Shown: positions 6,612 to 13,681 of the stretch, in pieces
How the letters are laid out: each line of letters starts with the position of its first letter
Position numbering within the stretch: position 1 is the stretch's first letter
From: Armatimonadota bacterium
Lineage (GTDB): Bacteria; Armatimonadota; Fimbriimonadia; Fimbriimonadales; Fimbriimonadaceae
Assembly: GCA_023392285.1 (NCBI GenBank)
Contig: JAEVZK010000162.1
Location: 1 to 23,366 of the forward strand
Direction of reading: 5' to 3'
DNA: 23,366 nucleotides
Translations under genes and position numbers: made by a program
The notes under the pieces: generated by a model
Database searches by the model: none
What the model was told of the DNA's origin: nothing
Seen by the model: the letters and a program-made list of their open reading frames with translations, nothing else

Positions 6612-8600
6612 ATGAATATTTTGCATGGCAATAAATTAATTTCGCGCATCCTCATCGCGGGGCTTGCCAGCCTAGCGGTGTGTTCGGCCTTCGCCCAATC
6701 GAAGGTTATTAAAGCGACCAAGACCTTCCGAGTGCCGGTGTTCTCGATCGATTCTACGAGTCGGTTCACACCGCAGATCGACAAGTCCATCCATATGGAA
6801 GACGAGGAAGAACTCGCCGAAAACGACAAAACACCGATGGCGCGCCGAGAACCGCCGAACTCGCTAGTCGCTGGTAAGTTGGGATCATTTACGCGCGGCA
6901 TTCCGGGCTTTTACTTCCCCGGACCAACCGACGGTCGGTATATCCCACCGGACTGCAACATGGCGGTTGGTCCAGACCACATCGTTGTCGTGATCAATGC
7001 GACCCTTGCCTTTTACACGAAGACAGGAACTCTGGTTTTCCAACAGCCGATGGAAACCTTCTTCTCGGATGTGAAACAGAGCAACTTCATTTTCGACCCG
7101 AAGGCTTTTTACGATCCGATCGCAAATCGCTACTTTATTGTCGCCCTCGATTTGGACACCGCTTCTGAGGTGAGCAACGCTCTCGTCGCAGTCTCCGACA
7201 ATAACGATCCAAACGGCACATGGTACAAGTACCGCATCACCACGAAGTTGACCAATGGAGGCAACAACTATTGGCTCGACTATCCTGGATTTGGGTTCAA
7301 CAAGGACGCCATCGCGATTTCCGGAAATATGTTCGGATTCACGAACGGCTATTTCGGCACGCAGGTGCTGGTCGTCAAGAAGGCAGACCTGCTCACCGGT
7401 GGGACTGCTACGGTCAGCCAGCTCTTGGAGCCAGGAACTGGAACCGTCCAGTTGACGCGCACGGCTGACACCACAGTTGATAGAATCTTTGCGATGTCCC
7501 GAGGTGGTGGCAACGCCATCCGGATGTATGCCTTTTCGAACCTGCTCGCTTCGCCAACGATGACCGCCGTGAACGTGCCAGTCCCGGCATACAACGGACC
7601 AAACGGACCCGCACCAAGCACGGGCGGCAACGTCCTTGACACGCTCGACGGCCGAATCTTCAACGCTCAATATCGCCTCGGCCATGTGGTCGGAGCGCAC
7701 AACATTTCCATCAGCGGAGCGAACACCGCCCGCTGGTACGACGTGGTTGTAGGCACGTGGCCCACCTCGGGTCAGCCTTCCCTTAAGCAGTCCGGCAACA
7801 TCGACGTGCCAAACGCAACTTCGCACATGCCTGCGATCAACATGAATGGGCTTGAAGACATTTCGGTCGTCTTCACGCGATCCAGCACCTCCATCGCAGC
7901 CGACCTCATGTACTCGGCTCGAAAGAAGGATGACCCGCTCGGACAATTGGGTGCCCCGAACATGCTCACCAGCAGCTCGGGCAACTACGGTGGCGGTCGC
8001 TGGGGAGACTATTTCTCCTGTGAAGTCGATCCGTCGGATGACTCCACCTTCTGGGCATTCGGAATGGCCATTAACAATGGTGGCTACAAGACGGAAATCA
8101 AGAGCTGGACGGTTTCGACCGGCGGTTCTGGGACGGTCGTTCCAGCCGACACCATTAGCACGATCAAGGGCAACTTCGTGGCGGGCGATACGACCAGCAT
8201 CGCGACGTCAGACAACGTGTTTTATCAGATTGGTTCCGTAACCGATCCGGCTCTCGGCCAAGCTGCTGGAGCGGAAGTTACTTTCACCGCTCCAACGACG
8301 AGCACAGCCGTCAGCGTGAACTTGGAAGTCACCGCAACCGCAGCAGGTGGAACGACGATGGTCTACGGATTCAACTGGTCGACAGGACAATATGTGCTTC
8401 TCGGATCGATTGCCACTCCCGCATCTGGCGATGCGCAAAAGGTGATCTCGATTCCGGGTGCGACGTTGCCGAACTACCTCGATAATACCGGTAAGGTGAA
8501 ACTGATGGTTCGCGGGCATATTCCCAAGCGGCCATTCAGCAACGGATTCCCACCTCCGTTCACCTATCAGTTAGACGTGGTCCAACTGCTGGTCCGGTAA
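6612..8600 (+). CDS. Large secreted protein of unknown function, beta-propeller-like, with the shared C-terminal module
   Basis: The 662-residue protein starts at ATG 6612 behind CTGGAG and a weak TAGAAT box (6571-6576). A signal peptide ends near residue 29 (CSAFAQ). Residues 90-500 contain blocks such as PPDCNMAVGPDHIVVVINAT, FDPKAFYDPIANRYFIVALD and VSDNNDPNGTWYKYR, a pattern I associate with large exported, probably beta-propeller or adhesion-like proteins; no catalytic motif was recognised. An acidic stretch at 61-71 (HMEDEEELAEN) follows the signal region. Residues 511-662 are the same module that ends the neighbouring peptidase, including HIPKRPFSNGFPPPF. The two genes are adjacent and parallel but separated by a terminator, so co-regulation rather than co-transcription is likely. 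Function unknown; export is well supported. Confidence 0.85.
   Translation: MNILHGNKLISRILIAGLASLAVCSAFAQSKVIKATKTFRVPVFSIDSTSRFTPQIDKSIHMEDEEELAENDKTPMARREPPNSLVAGKLGSFTRGIPGFYFPGPTDGRYIPPDCNMAVGPDHIVVVINATLAFYTKTGTLVFQQPMETFFSDVKQSNFIFDPKAFYDPIANRYFIVALDLDTASEVSNALVAVSDNNDPNGTWYKYRITTKLTNGGNNYWLDYPGFGFNKDAIAISGNMFGFTNGYFGTQVLVVKKADLLTGGTATVSQLLEPGTGTVQLTRTADTTVDRIFAMSRGGGNAIRMYAFSNLLASPTMTAVNVPVPAYNGPNGPAPSTGGNVLDTLDGRIFNAQYRLGHVVGAHNISISGANTARWYDVVVGTWPTSGQPSLKQSGNIDVPNATSHMPAINMNGLEDISVVFTRSSTSIAADLMYSARKKDDPLGQLGAPNMLTSSSGNYGGGRWGDYFSCEVDPSDDSTFWAFGMAINNGGYKTEIKSWTVSTGGSGTVVPADTISTIKGNFVAGDTTSIATSDNVFYQIGSVTDPALGQAAGAEVTFTAPTTSTAVSVNLEVTATAAGGTTMVYGFNWSTGQYVLLGSIATPASGDAQKVISIPGATLPNYLDNTGKVKLMVRGHIPKRPFSNGFPPPFTYQLDVVQLLVR
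8142..8597 (+). repeat. Shared C-terminal module, copy 2 (in the unknown secreted protein)
   Basis: Codons for residues 511-662, homologous to copy 1 at 6007-6456. Both copies run to within a few residues of the stop codon, so the module is strictly C-terminal in the two proteins. The copies have diverged at many positions, so this is not a recent perfect duplication. Confidence 0.85.
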
Positions 8601-8604
8601 ACGA

Positions 8605-8910
8605 TTAGCTGGCGAGCTGAAGGGTTGACTGACCGTTCGCCAGCGACCGATAAGTAAGCCGAAGTGCGGCGTTCAGCGTTCGCATTTCGGCTTTGTCGTC
8701 TCGGAGCTTCTGACGCAGCAGGGTAAGGGTTCGCTCTTCCACCTGATGAATCTCGGCGAGAGCTTCGGGATGAATGTAAAGAATGGAAGCGATGGCTTGG
8801 TCGCGGCTCTCCAGCAAGCGGTTAATCTCTTCCCAATTTTCAGTTCTTACTTCTGCCTCGATTTGGAGGGTAAGGATAAGCACCTTTTCGGCCTGAGAAT
8901 TAAGCGGCAA
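8605..8910 (-). CDS. Small helical protein, FliT-like by position
   Basis: The product of about 101 residues is almost wholly alpha-helical and charged (ENWEEINRLLESRDQAIASI, HQVEERTLTLLRQKLRDDK), as are the FliT-type flagellar export chaperones that often follow fliS. No sequence motif proves this, so the call rests on the neighbour, size and predicted coiled-coil character. The start used is TTG 8910, which overlaps the end of fliS by 11 nt; GTG 8883 is an alternative that would shorten it by nine residues. The overlap implies translational coupling. The gene converges on the secreted-protein gene, leaving only four bases between the two stop codons. Confidence 0.65.
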   Translation of the reverse strand: MPLNSQAEKVLILTLQIEAEVRTENWEEINRLLESRDQAIASILYIHPEALAEIHQVEERTLTLLRQKLRDDKAEMRTLNAALRLTYRSLANGQSTLQLAS

Positions 8911-9310
8911 AACGTTGCTCCGCTTGCGGTTCGATCTTGATCGATTTCTCCAACTCCACCCAGCTTTCGCGGAGCTGACTAAATACGTGGAGGGCCTGAT
9001 CGATGCAGTTGGGATCGTCTTTGATGTTCGCTTGCACGAGCTGGCTCAAAGCATAGTTGTACAGGCTCATCAAGTTGGTTGCGATGTCCCCACCGTTTTG
9101 CATGTCCAGGCACGCCATCAGCTCGGAGATAATGCTCTGCGCCTTTTTCAAGCTGTAATTCTGCTTTTCCAGATCCTTGTGGACCATCGCATGCTTTCCC
9201 GCCTCCATGAAGCGAAGGGCGCCGTCGTACAGCATCACGACCAGTTGAAGGGGCGAAGCACCGTTGACTGCACCCTTCTGATATTCCTGAACAAATTTTC
9301 CGTAAGCCAC
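8900..9310 (-). CDS. fliS: Flagellar export chaperone FliS
   Basis: FliS binds the C-terminus of flagellin (FliC) in the cytoplasm and prevents premature polymerisation before type III export. The 136-residue product has the family hallmarks: an N-terminal Y..FVQ..QKGAVNGASPLQLVVMLYDG block (residues 3-30), ALRFMEAGK, and ELMACLDMQNGGDIATNLMSLYNYALSQL. The start chosen is GTG 9310, because the frame upstream of it is antisense to the divergent MFS gene and unlike FliS. GATAAT lies nine bases upstream of that GTG, with TAGGG between, so the leader must be very short. No fliC or fliD is in the window, so the fliS/FliT-like pair is isolated from other flagellar genes here. Confidence 0.92.
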   Translation of the reverse strand: MAYGKFVQEYQKGAVNGASPLQLVVMLYDGALRFMEAGKHAMVHKDLEKQNYSLKKAQSIISELMACLDMQNGGDIATNLMSLYNYALSQLVQANIKDDPNCIDQALHVFSQLRESWVELEKSIKIEPQAEQRFAA

Positions 9311-9382
9311 TACCCTACGATTATCGGAGTCACCGCAAATTACTGGAGGGGCGGGAGCAGGAATTTCGGCTCTTTCTTTCCG

Positions 9383-9388
9383 TAGAAT
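9383..9388 (+). promoter_or_regulatory. Candidate -10 box of the MFS transporter gene
   Basis: TAGAAT is followed by seven bases and GTG 9396, the same geometry as TATAAT-7-ATG at prfB. The box overlaps the ATG at 9387, so that ATG could not be in the message if this promoter is used. No clear -35 was found. Confidence 0.45.
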
Positions 9389-9395
9389 GATCGGA

Positions 9396-10658
9396 GTGTC
9401 AAAACCTATTCGGGGAGCACTCATCCAAACGCGTATTTCGCCGATCGTCGGGATCTTTCTGACGGTCTTCATTGATCTTCTCAGCTTTGGCTTGATGATT
9501 CCCGACTTGCAGCTTCGCAGCAAGGAATTGGGTGCAACCAGCTTTACCCTCGGCCTTGCGCTTGGCATCTTCAGCCTTGCCCAGCTCTTAACCGCCCCCT
9601 ACCTGGGCCGAATCAGTGATATCCACGGGCGAAGGCGGGTCCTGATGATTACGACGGTGCTGTCCTGCATCGCCTACGTCGTCTATGCCCACGCGACAAG
9701 CATTTGGTTCATTGTCGGATCACGTATTCTCGCCGGAGTAGCGGCTGCAAATCTTGGCGTGGCATTTGCCTACGTCGCGGATGTTACGAAGCCAGAAGAA
9801 CGGGCGAAAGGTATGGGCACCGTGGGTGCCGCATTCGGATTAGGCTTTGTGCTCGGGCCGGGTTTGGGAGCCTTCCTGCTCGCTCTCGGGCGCAACAAGC
9901 CGCTTCTTCTTGGATACGTGGCGGCCGCCCTCTGCTTCCTTAACTTTCTTTACGTCCTTCTTCTACTCCCCGAAAGCTCCGAACACCGGGCCGATGCGGG
10001 CCAAAAGATGCTCGCTCTCACCGTGAAAGCGGTCAAGATCCCTGGTCTCAGCATATTGCTCATCATGTTCTTTGCCGTCAACTTCGGTTTCACGAACTTG
10101 GAGAGCACCTATTTTCAGTTGCTTGCTGATCCAAAGTGGATATTTCACCTCAAGACCGGCAACGCACCCTTCGCTGAAAATGCGCGCGACATCGGCGCGG
10201 TAGCCCTCACCGTTGTGGGGCTCGTGAGCGTGATCATGCAGGGCTTTCTCGTCCGAGTGCTAACCCCGAAATACGGGGAAGTGAAGCTTCTCCGCTTTGC
10301 CTACGTTTTGCTCGTTCCAGTGCTGGCGAGCGTGCCATTTGCACCCCTTTGGGTGCCTCTCTTCAGCTGCTCGATCCTTCTCGCCTTTTGTATGGGACTC
10401 GCTCAACCGAGCATCAGCTCGCTCATCTCACGCGCCTCGCCGCGAGAGATGCAGGGCAGCATTTTCGGCGTCACTCAGTCGCTCGGCGCAATCGCGCGAT
10501 TCATCGGGCCGCTGATCAGCAATCCCCTGCTCGAAGTGCGGCCGTACCTCCCCTATCTGCTCGGAGCGTCCATCTGCATCCTTCCCGCCATCATGGCATT
10601 TCGGCTCAGACAACCCAAAGGCGAGGGGAGCGAAACCGCACCCGCCGCCCACGGATAG
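9396..10658 (+). CDS. Major facilitator superfamily transporter (DHA1/TetA-like)
   Basis: The product (420 residues from GTG 9396) has about 12 hydrophobic helices and the MFS motif A GRISDIHGRRRVLM between helices 2 and 3. The first helix, VFIDLLSFGLMIPDLQLRS, resembles tetracycline/multidrug exporters of the DHA1 group, and GFVLGPGLGAFL matches the antiporter motif C. It is thus a likely proton-coupled drug or metabolite exporter of the inner membrane; the substrate cannot be inferred. The ATG at 9387 is in frame but lies inside the TAGAAT box, so I prefer GTG 9396; the difference is three residues. It is divergent from fliS. Between its end and the next gene only a weak GTCCG...CGGAC hairpin without a T-run is seen. 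Confidence 0.88.
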   Translation: MSKPIRGALIQTRISPIVGIFLTVFIDLLSFGLMIPDLQLRSKELGATSFTLGLALGIFSLAQLLTAPYLGRISDIHGRRRVLMITTVLSCIAYVVYAHATSIWFIVGSRILAGVAAANLGVAFAYVADVTKPEERAKGMGTVGAAFGLGFVLGPGLGAFLLALGRNKPLLLGYVAAALCFLNFLYVLLLLPESSEHRADAGQKMLALTVKAVKIPGLSILLIMFFAVNFGFTNLESTYFQLLADPKWIFHLKTGNAPFAENARDIGAVALTVVGLVSVIMQGFLVRVLTPKYGEVKLLRFAYVLLVPVLASVPFAPLWVPLFSCSILLAFCMGLAQPSISSLISRASPREMQGSIFGVTQSLGAIARFIGPLISNPLLEVRPYLPYLLGASICILPAIMAFRLRQPKGEGSETAPAAHG

Positions 10659-10746
10659 AGAAAGTCCGAAACAAAAAGGCGGACAGAAACTTCCGAATTG
10701 CTTGGAACGGTATCCTGATTTCTGGCTCTGGGTGCGCTTGACAGCA

Positions 10747-11130
10747 ATGTGCCGTACACCACTTGTGCCAGTGCAATCAATCAAGAGGTATGGCAGTCGT
10801 TTGAGCGAGCAGGAAAAGGTCGTCGAAGAGGGTGCGAAGCAGTCTCAAATTGATCGTAGCGGATCAGGCATGGTCATCGGCGTTCTCGTCTTTCTCGGCG
10901 GAGTCGCCCTGCTGCTCCTCACGTTCAAACTTGCCTACGATATGTTCACCACACCCCCGGTGGAAGCCCTCCAAATTGGTAAGAACGCCATCGAATTCGA
11001 GAAGGTGGTGCCCAATCTCATTGGAATCGTGGTTAAAATTCTCCTCCTCATCGTCATGGGCGTGATGGGATCGTTAGTGGCCAATCGGGGTGTCACCTTG
11101 TTTACCGGCAGCCGTACTCATCGCCGATAA
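10747..11130 (+). CDS. Small membrane protein of unknown function, two transmembrane helices
   Basis: The C-terminal 90 residues contain two strong hydrophobic helices, MVIGVLVFLGGVALLLLTF and VVPNLIGIVVKILLLIVMGV, separated by a short polar segment, and end in a basic tail (SRTHRR). No family was recognised. The start is uncertain: ATG 10747 is the first ATG of the frame, TTG 10702 would be longer, and TTG 10801 has an AAGAGGT tract 12 nt upstream and removes an unconvincing N-terminus. The last 57 nt overlap, tail to tail, the end of the outer-membrane protein gene on the other strand. A TTGACA at 10738-10743 lacks a good -10 partner. It lies 88 nt after the MFS gene and may be read from it. 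Confidence 0.6.
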   Translation: MCRTPLVPVQSIKRYGSRLSEQEKVVEEGAKQSQIDRSGSGMVIGVLVFLGGVALLLLTFKLAYDMFTTPPVEALQIGKNAIEFEKVVPNLIGIVVKILLLIVMGVMGSLVANRGVTLFTGSRTHRR

Positions 11131-13143
11131 TTGCGAGCGATGAGCGGGCTCAGCTTGCCTGATCTTGCGGCCGAATTCGACCGGCACTACCAACTTCAAA
11201 ATTAAGCTGTTGCGATATTTCTGCGCGTTTGGATCGCCGAGAATCAAGAAGTATTCCATGCCTTCGTTGCCGCTTCTGCGGTACGCGATGTAGCCATTTG
11301 TCTCTCCGTCGCTTTGGACCAAGCGGCCGCTGATCGAGCGGTCCATGCCAAGATCATAGTTGCCACTGAAGATCGTTTGTCGATGGGTTCCTCCGTAGGT
11401 CACCTGCTGCTGCCGCAATGTCAGCTGCAGTTGCCGAGTCACTCTGTAGGCGGCGGCGACTGTCGCACTATGGTAAGGAATCCCTGCTTGCCTCCCCTCG
11501 TCGAATCGAACCGCGAAGTTCTTGTAAGGATTGCCTCGTGGAAAACCCAGATTGATCGAGTACAGACTGTCTTTGCTCCCCTCGAAATTCGCTAGATTAG
11601 CAGTGGCGACAATCGCAACGTTCAGCGGTCGCGTGGTGGTGAATGCTTGCACGTTCGCTTCCTTACGATAAAAGCTGCCGTCAGCGTGGTTGTAGTCGAT
11701 CACATACCCGTTCACGCCCCAGTCGTTCAGAAATCCCTTATCCAAGTTCTTGTTGTAACCAACCTGGAAAAACGGGCCGTCATAATCGACCTCCGGCACA
11801 AAACCTAACCGCGGATTAAAGCCCCGGTCGGCATGCGCCCAGATGGCAACCCAGAACAATCCCAGCTTGTTGTACTGCACGAGAACGTCCCACTGGTGCC
11901 CGAATCCCAGAGCCGTGTCTTGACTACCCATGTCCCGCAAAAACAGGTTGTAATCGCCGATATTCTTGGAATAGCGTAGCAGGTAGGCGTCGTTCTTCAG
12001 ACCTGGACGCTCCCGCCTCGTGAGCGTCGCACGCCACGAATCGTTTGCCGTAGGATCGTACGTGGCATTCACGACCGTGTCGTTCTGATTCCCGAAATCG
12101 AGAGCGTTGATGAAGCTGAAGCTGCTCTTGTCGCTCAATCGGCCATAGGCGTTCACGCCCAGGTCAAACCCGCCAATGCGCTGCGAAGCAAAGATCTGCG
12201 AATTTGAGTACGTGCTGCCTTCCTGAAAGAACGGCCGAGTCTCGCCGGCAAGTCGCTCGAAGCGGCTAAAGTCGATGGAAAGAATCTGGTTTTCAATATT
12301 GCGAAAATCAGGATTGATCGAACCCACCAGATTCACCTGGTCGGTAATCGGCACCTTCAGGTCGAGCCCAGAGTTCGCGATGATTCCCCGGGTATCCGCT
12401 CCCGCATAAACGTAGGGAAGCAGTTTCAATGTGCGGTCGACGATTGGCTTTGGCATCACCACGTCGCTCCAAGTCGGCGTCAAAGCCGAGTCCGTGGGAG
12501 GCACATAGACATAGGAAAAGCTCCTCTGGCTTTTCGCCACAAATCGAACCACGTTGAAACGAACATTCCGCCTGCCGCCGCCCCCTGGGATGGCCAAGAC
12601 ACGCCACGGAATTCTCGCTTCAGTCTCCCAGTACTTGTCGAGAACTCTCGATTTCGCAGAGAATGCGCCCAGCCATTCCCGCTTTGCCGCCCTTCCTCCG
12701 GCAACCCGAATATTCGTTCCACCGATTGGATTCATTTGGAATGCATTAAAGGCATTCAACGATCCGGTGAGGTCGAGGTCAAGTTCTACGAAATCGTCTC
12801 CGCTCAACGAGGCATTGGCTCGATACTCGGTGGCTCGAATCGCTTTCGGATCGCTTTCGTACAACCGGGCCGAGAAGTAGATATAGTCCTTGTCGTACGC
12901 GAGCCAAAATTTCCCGGTGTCGGCATAAGCGGCACCGGTTTGACTGTCGAAAAGCCCTTCGAATGGGGTGATTTCTTTCCACTCGTCATCCGAGATGGTG
13001 CCATCGATGACGGGCGGCTGGGAAATCGGCTGAGCCTTGACCTGACTTGAATTCGCCTGTGAAGTAACCGCCAGCAGGCCCACGAGAATAAATGCATACA
13101 ACCGGTGGAGCATCGGCAGACATACCGAAGCAAATCCTTGCAT
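11074..13143 (-). CDS. Outer-membrane protein with CBM9-like domain and DUF5916-type beta-barrel
   Basis: The 689-residue protein has a signal peptide ending near residue 30 (LLAVTSQA). Residues 37-220 look like a carbohydrate-binding family 9 fold (QPPVIDGTISDDEWKEITPF, then DFVELDLDLTG and ETEARIPWRVL). From about 240 onward the long beta-strand-rich region (LKLLPYVYAGADT, NPDFRNIENQ, GETRPFFQEGSTY) is characteristic of the DUF5916 proteins, which are thought to be outer-membrane barrels. It therefore supports a diderm envelope and probably binds a polysaccharide or glycoconjugate at the surface; the ligand is unknown. The start at ATG 13143 lacks a Shine-Dalgarno sequence; ATG 13113 (MLHRLYAFIL) would give a more standard signal peptide. 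The C-terminal tail after about residue 665 is polar and encoded opposite the small membrane protein. Confidence 0.88.
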   Translation of the reverse strand: MQGFASVCLPMLHRLYAFILVGLLAVTSQANSSQVKAQPISQPPVIDGTISDDEWKEITPFEGLFDSQTGAAYADTGKFWLAYDKDYIYFSARLYESDPKAIRATEYRANASLSGDDFVELDLDLTGSLNAFNAFQMNPIGGTNIRVAGGRAAKREWLGAFSAKSRVLDKYWETEARIPWRVLAIPGGGGRRNVRFNVVRFVAKSQRSFSYVYVPPTDSALTPTWSDVVMPKPIVDRTLKLLPYVYAGADTRGIIANSGLDLKVPITDQVNLVGSINPDFRNIENQILSIDFSRFERLAGETRPFFQEGSTYSNSQIFASQRIGGFDLGVNAYGRLSDKSSFSFINALDFGNQNDTVVNATYDPTANDSWRATLTRRERPGLKNDAYLLRYSKNIGDYNLFLRDMGSQDTALGFGHQWDVLVQYNKLGLFWVAIWAHADRGFNPRLGFVPEVDYDGPFFQVGYNKNLDKGFLNDWGVNGYVIDYNHADGSFYRKEANVQAFTTTRPLNVAIVATANLANFEGSKDSLYSINLGFPRGNPYKNFAVRFDEGRQAGIPYHSATVAAAYRVTRQLQLTLRQQQVTYGGTHRQTIFSGNYDLGMDRSISGRLVQSDGETNGYIAYRRSGNEGMEYFLILGDPNAQKYRNSLILKLVVPVEFGRKIRQAEPAHRSQLSAMSTAAGKQGDTPIGH

Positions 13144-13232
13144 AGTTCCGGCATTAGTCCAATTGGAGCAATTTACGTTGGGCCGTCGTAAGGGTAAGAG
13201 GCGCCAGGCGTCTATAATTAAGAGTAGAGCGA

Positions 13233-13610
13233 ATGCTTCCTATCCTCCCTGCCTTGTTGCTGATGCTGTTACAGGGGCCTGCGAATATTGAACGCATGGC
13301 CTCCGAAGGTCAGTTGCCGGCAGCTCTCAATGCCATTCATCGCCAGATGGAGTGCAGCCACCGAGGATTCGAACAGCCAGCAGAGCAAGTTGTCTTGGCG
13401 TCGCTCCTCGCCGTCAGCCAAGACCGCGAGATGTCGCAGGCACTGTTCCGCCTCCTCTCGATTCCACCTCAACAAGAGGTGGCTTCAGGTGCAAATGAGC
13501 CGCTGGAACTTGTGGGTGAGGCACCGCCTTGTCCGCCCAGGATCGATTTTGATCAGCGGCACTTCGTTGATTCGCAGCGCTCGAGAGACGGCCCAACTCT
13601 GATTGTCTAG
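13233..13610 (+). CDS. Small exported protein of unknown function
   Basis: The 125-residue product begins with a hydrophobic MLPILPALLLMLLQGPA, a plausible signal peptide or membrane anchor, followed by a mostly helical region (AALNAIHRQMECSHRGFEQ, DREMSQALFRLLSI) and a polar, proline-rich tail. No family was recognised. TATAAT at 13213-13218 lies 14 nt before the ATG and would give a short leader. An inverted repeat TTCGCC-AAAC-GGCGAA starts right after the stop (13611-13626) but lacks a T-run, so it is at best a weak terminator. It is divergent from the outer-membrane gene and precedes secA by 71 nt. The signal peptide and promoter-like box favour a real gene; weaker minus-strand frames overlap it. 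Confidence 0.6.
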   Translation: MLPILPALLLMLLQGPANIERMASEGQLPAALNAIHRQMECSHRGFEQPAEQVVLASLLAVSQDREMSQALFRLLSIPPQQEVASGANEPLELVGEAPPCPPRIDFDQRHFVDSQRSRDGPTLIV

Positions 13611-13681
13611 TTCGCCAAACGGCGAAAGTCAAATTTCCCATTACTGCGCACCCCTGCGCGCCCGACAATCACCTTATAACC

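Noticed and set aside
6885..7946. 353-codon open frame on the minus strand
   Set aside because: It lies wholly opposite the exported protein gene and has an Arg/Val/His-rich, non-protein-like translation.
8608..8644. GCTGGCGA/TCGCCAGC inverted repeat as a terminator
   Set aside because: The loop is 21 nt, no T-run follows on either strand and it lies within the FliT-like gene.
9311..9568. N-terminal extension of fliS
   Set aside because: The extra codons are antisense to the MFS gene, rich in Arg/Pro and unlike any FliS.
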